A stretch of DNA of 7,357 nt from contig CAMYMO010000417.1 in assembly GCA_947259425.1 (NCBI GenBank), forward strand, positions 1 through 7,357, given 5' to 3'. The stretch comes from an uncultured Ectothiorhodospiraceae bacterium. Lineage in GTDB: Bacteria > Pseudomonadota > Gammaproteobacteria > UBA6429 > Thiohalophilaceae. The notes below the pieces were generated by a model. It did no database searches. It saw nothing but the letters and a program-made list of their open reading frames with translations, and had not been told where the DNA came from. Below are positions 5,194 to 7,357 of the stretch, one piece after another (position 1 is the stretch's first letter; each line of letters opens with the position of its first letter). Both the position numbers and the translations under genes were made by a program.

Positions 5194-5198
5194 AGGAG
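5194..5198 (+). promoter_or_regulatory. Ribosome binding site fixing the transporter start
   Basis: AGGAG ends 6 bases before ATG 5205. This is the only strong Shine–Dalgarno sequence nearby and decides against the upstream TTG (5169) and ATG (5184) in the same frame. Confidence 0.75.
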
Positions 5199-5204
5199 AA
5201 GGGG

Positions 5205-6635
5205 ATGCCGCCAAAAACATCGGTTCATGGTACCTGGTCGACGCGCTGGGCCTTTATCCTAGCAGCTACCGGTTCGGCAGTCGGGCTGGGTAACATCTGG
5301 AAGTTTCCTTACATTACGGGCGAAAATGGTGGGGGCGCTTTTGTCCTGGTCTATTTATTCTGTATTGCCCTGATCGGAATTCCGATCATGATGTCCGAAA
5401 TTATGTTGGGTCGCCGAGGTCGACAAAGCCCGGTGAACACGATGCACACGCTGGCGATTGAGTCCGGTCACCATCCGGCCTGGAAATACCTCGGCATCAT
5501 GGGGGTGTTAGCCGGCTTCTTGATTTTATCCTATTACAGTGTGATTGCCGGTTGGGCGCTTGAGTATCTAACCAAGGCCTCAAGTGGTGACTTTGCGGGC
5601 CAGACACCGGATGGCATCAAAACGCTTTTTAGCAATTTTATCGACGATCCCAAACACCTGCTTTTGTGGCATACCATTTTTATGGTGATGACCTTTATAG
5701 TGGTCGCGCGTGGTGTCCGTGGCGGACTTGAAGTGGCGGTGAAGTTTTTAATGCCAGCGCTATTAGTCTTATTGATCATTCTCGTCGGTTATTCAATGAA
5801 TACGAATGGTTTCGGTGAAGCGGTCGAATATTTGTTTAAACCTGATTTCTCATCACTCGGCTGGGGCTCGGTGTTAACCGCGATGGGGCATGCCTTTTTT
5901 ACCTTAAGCTTGGGGATGGGGGCGATTATGGTCTATGGATCGTACTTGCCTAAGGATGCGTCGATTTCGAAAACGACCTTTACCATTGCCGCAGCGGATA
6001 CTGGGGTGGCTTTATTGGCCGGTTTAGCCATCTTCCCGCTGGTGATAGCAAATAATCTGGAAGCGGGTTCCGGCCCGGGTCTGATCTTTGTGACTTTGCC
6101 ATTAGCCTTTGGTCAAATGCCTTATGGAACATTGTTTGGCAGCTTATTCTTTTTACTGTTGTCATTTGCGGCCTGGACGTCTGCGATTTCACTATTAGAA
6201 CCGGCGGTTACCTGGTTAGTGGAAAACAAAAACATGAAGCGGGTCACCGCGACCATGACCGCCGGGATAACGACCTGGGCCGTTGGAATTTTAACCGTAT
6301 TCTCATTTCAGGATGGTTCACCAATAAAGTTTCCATTTAATTTTGTCGGTGAGAAAAAAGAAAATGGTATTTTCGATTTACTGGATATTTTAACCGCAAA
6401 TATCATGCTCCCGGTGGGTGGGATTTTGATTGCGGTCTTTGCCGGTTGGATTATGAGTCGGGAAGCCAGTCGTGATGAGCTTGAAATGGGCGAAGGGAAT
6501 GCCTATAAAACATGGAGGGTACTCACGAGGTTTATTGCGCCAGCGCTGGTTTGTATTGTGATATTGCAATTATTTGGCCTGCTTGATCCGATCTTTGCCT
6601 TGTTTGCGCCGATCATCGATTTATTTAGTAAGTAG
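5205..6635 (+). CDS. Sodium-dependent amino-acid transporter, NSS (SNF) family
   Basis: The protein belongs to the neurotransmitter:sodium symporter family (LeuT fold), which couples inward Na+ gradients to amino-acid uptake across the inner membrane. From ATG 5205 it is 476 residues long, in the family range. The TM1 signature GSAVGLGNIWKFP (residues 23–35), with Asn30 in the sodium/substrate site, is followed by ENGGGAF (40–46). TM6 carries AFFTLSLGMGAIMVYGSY (230–247), the unwound substrate-binding region, and TM8 carries TSAISLLEP (325–333), whose small hydroxyl residues contribute to the second sodium site. About 12 membrane spans can be drawn, including two after residue 390. The substrate cannot be read from the sequence; bacterial relatives carry hydrophobic or aromatic amino acids. 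The AGGAG site supports this start. The stop lies 6 bases before the ratA GTG, so the two are probably co-transcribed. Confidence 0.95.
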   Translation: MPPKTSVHGTWSTRWAFILAATGSAVGLGNIWKFPYITGENGGGAFVLVYLFCIALIGIPIMMSEIMLGRRGRQSPVNTMHTLAIESGHHPAWKYLGIMGVLAGFLILSYYSVIAGWALEYLTKASSGDFAGQTPDGIKTLFSNFIDDPKHLLLWHTIFMVMTFIVVARGVRGGLEVAVKFLMPALLVLLIILVGYSMNTNGFGEAVEYLFKPDFSSLGWGSVLTAMGHAFFTLSLGMGAIMVYGSYLPKDASISKTTFTIAAADTGVALLAGLAIFPLVIANNLEAGSGPGLIFVTLPLAFGQMPYGTLFGSLFFLLLSFAAWTSAISLLEPAVTWLVENKNMKRVTATMTAGITTWAVGILTVFSFQDGSPIKFPFNFVGEKKENGIFDLLDILTANIMLPVGGILIAVFAGWIMSREASRDELEMGEGNAYKTWRVLTRFIAPALVCIVILQLFGLLDPIFALFAPIIDLFSK

Positions 6636-6641
6636 TTTAAT

Positions 6642-7073
6642 GTGAAAAAGATTCAGAAAAGTGCACTGGTGACCTATTCGCCAGAACAGATGTTTATATT
6701 AGTGGACGATATTGATGCCTATGCCGATTTTTTACCGTGGTGTAGTAATAGTCAGGTGATTGAACGCAATGACGAGTTTGTGAAAGGTAATTTAGAGATT
6801 AGCTATAGCCAACTCAATAAAGCCTTTGTGACCAAAAATATCAACACCCCTCATTCCCAAATCGAAATGCAACTTGTTGAAGGGCCGTTTAAACATCTGC
6901 TGGGTCTGTGGTCGTTTAATGCGTTAGGCTCAGACGGCTGTAAGATTGAATTACAGATGGAGTTTGAGTTTAGCAGCAGACTGGTTGATATGACCGTCGG
7001 GCCGGTGTTTGGTAAATTGGCCAATTCGTTAGTGGATGCCTTTACCGAACGCGCTAAGTCGATTTACGGATAA
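6642..7073 (+). CDS. ratA: RatA/COQ10-family START-like protein
   Basis: This 143-residue protein belongs to the START-like/polyketide cyclase family that includes E. coli RatA (YfjG) and mitochondrial Coq10. Coq10 binds ubiquinone and aids respiration. E. coli RatA was reported to block 70S ribosome assembly when overproduced, but its physiological role is disputed. Typical features are the N-terminal SALVTYSPEQMFILVDDIDAYADFLPWC, the central VEGPFKHLLGLWSF, the strand IELQMEFEFSSRLVD, and a long C-terminal helix GKLANSLVDAFTERAKSIYG that closes the hydrophobic cavity. The start is GTG 6642. A tempting ATG at 6640 is followed immediately by TGA in its own frame. The gene lies 6 bases after the transporter and overlaps rnfH by one base, indicating one operon. 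Divergent smpB nearby is the conserved gammaproteobacterial arrangement. Confidence 0.95.
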   Translation: MKKIQKSALVTYSPEQMFILVDDIDAYADFLPWCSNSQVIERNDEFVKGNLEISYSQLNKAFVTKNINTPHSQIEMQLVEGPFKHLLGLWSFNALGSDGCKIELQMEFEFSSRLVDMTVGPVFGKLANSLVDAFTERAKSIYG

Positions 7074-7357
7074 TGATGATGGTTGAAGCAAAAAAAATAA
7101 ACATCGAAGTGGCCTATGCCTTACCCGAAGAGCAGGTGATTATTCCGCTGCAGGTTAATGTGGGTACGACGATTGTCCAGGCCATTGAGTTGTCCGGTGT
7201 GCTAGAGCAATTTAATGATATTGACCTGGCTACCAGTAAAGTTGGGATTTTTGGTAAAGCTGAAAAACCGGATACTGAATTGCGGGATAAGGATCGGGTT
7301 GAGATCTATCGGCCTTTGATTGCCGATCCTAAAGAATCACGTCGTAAACGTGCCGAC
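7073..7357 (+). CDS. rnfH: RnfH/RatB family ubiquitin-like protein, 3' partial
   Basis: The frame begins at ATG 7073, which overlaps the ratA stop (TAATG), and stays open for 95 codons to the window end. Two further in-frame ATGs follow directly (7076, 7079); GGA at 7068–7070 would best suit the third. The sequence matches the RnfH (UPF0125) family, small proteins with a beta-grasp, ubiquitin-like fold. Visible are INIEVAYALPEEQVIIPLQV, an IVQAIELSGVL helix, VGIFGKAEKPDTELRDKDRVEIYRPL, and the hallmark ADPKESRRKRA. Family members are usually 90–110 residues, so only the tail is missing. The name comes from association with rnf clusters, but this copy is the ratA-linked form (RatB in E. coli), whose function is unknown. 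Translational coupling to ratA is likely. Confidence 0.93.
   Translation, partial: MMMVEAKKINIEVAYALPEEQVIIPLQVNVGTTIVQAIELSGVLEQFNDIDLATSKVGIFGKAEKPDTELRDKDRVEIYRPLIADPKESRRKRAD

Noticed and set aside
5076..5228. 51-codon N-terminal extension of smpB
   Set aside because: The extension shows no similarity to SmpB, overlaps the start of the divergent transporter gene, and homologues begin at MAKKK-type starts near 5075.

Overview
The window comes from a gammaproteobacterium that I cannot place more precisely. The evidence is a tmRNA gene (ssrA) encoding the tag ANDDNYALAA, an SmpB protein very close to the enterobacterial form, and the ratA–rnfH pair lying divergent from smpB, an arrangement typical of this class. 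By eye the first ~1.4 kb is clearly more AT-rich than the rest, and its two genes belong to no housekeeping family I recognise, so that part looks like accessory DNA.

Layout, left to right. (1) 3–731 (+): a membrane protein cut by the window edge, with a PH-like C-terminal region. Its reading frame appears to continue in another frame, to 814, across an A6 run. (2) 887–1429 (+): an unrecognised acidic protein that probably starts at TTG. (3) 1596–3044 (+): an exported serine hydrolase of the class C beta-lactamase/penicillin-binding-protein fold with all three active-site motifs. (4) 3108–3580 (-): a two-gene toxin–antitoxin operon, with a small antitoxin followed by an overlapping ParE/RelE-type toxin. 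(5) 3697–3840 (+): a 47-residue SEC-C zinc-binding microprotein missed by size-limited gene calling. (6) 3891–3920: a perfect 30-bp palindromic terminator. (7) 3925–4283 (-): ssrA, complete. (8) 4284–4598: a gene-free stretch full of inverted repeats that looks like a small mobile or MITE-like element lying between a plausible ssrA promoter and the mature tmRNA. (9) 4599–5075 (-): smpB. (10) 5205–7357 (+): an operon-like run of a sodium-coupled amino-acid transporter (NSS family), ratA and rnfH, the last cut by the window end.

The core of the window is the trans-translation system. SmpB binds tmRNA and delivers it to stalled ribosomes, and both components lie in tandem on the minus strand. 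RatA and RnfH are their usual neighbours, although their functional link to ribosome rescue is not settled. The NSS transporter has been placed ahead of ratA and is spaced as if co-transcribed with it. Between the accessory left end and this core sit the toxin–antitoxin pair and the SEC-C microprotein. No clear new system emerges. The most unusual points are the repeat-rich ssrA leader, the possible frameshift in the first gene, and the start codon of the SEC-C gene lying in an inverted repeat.
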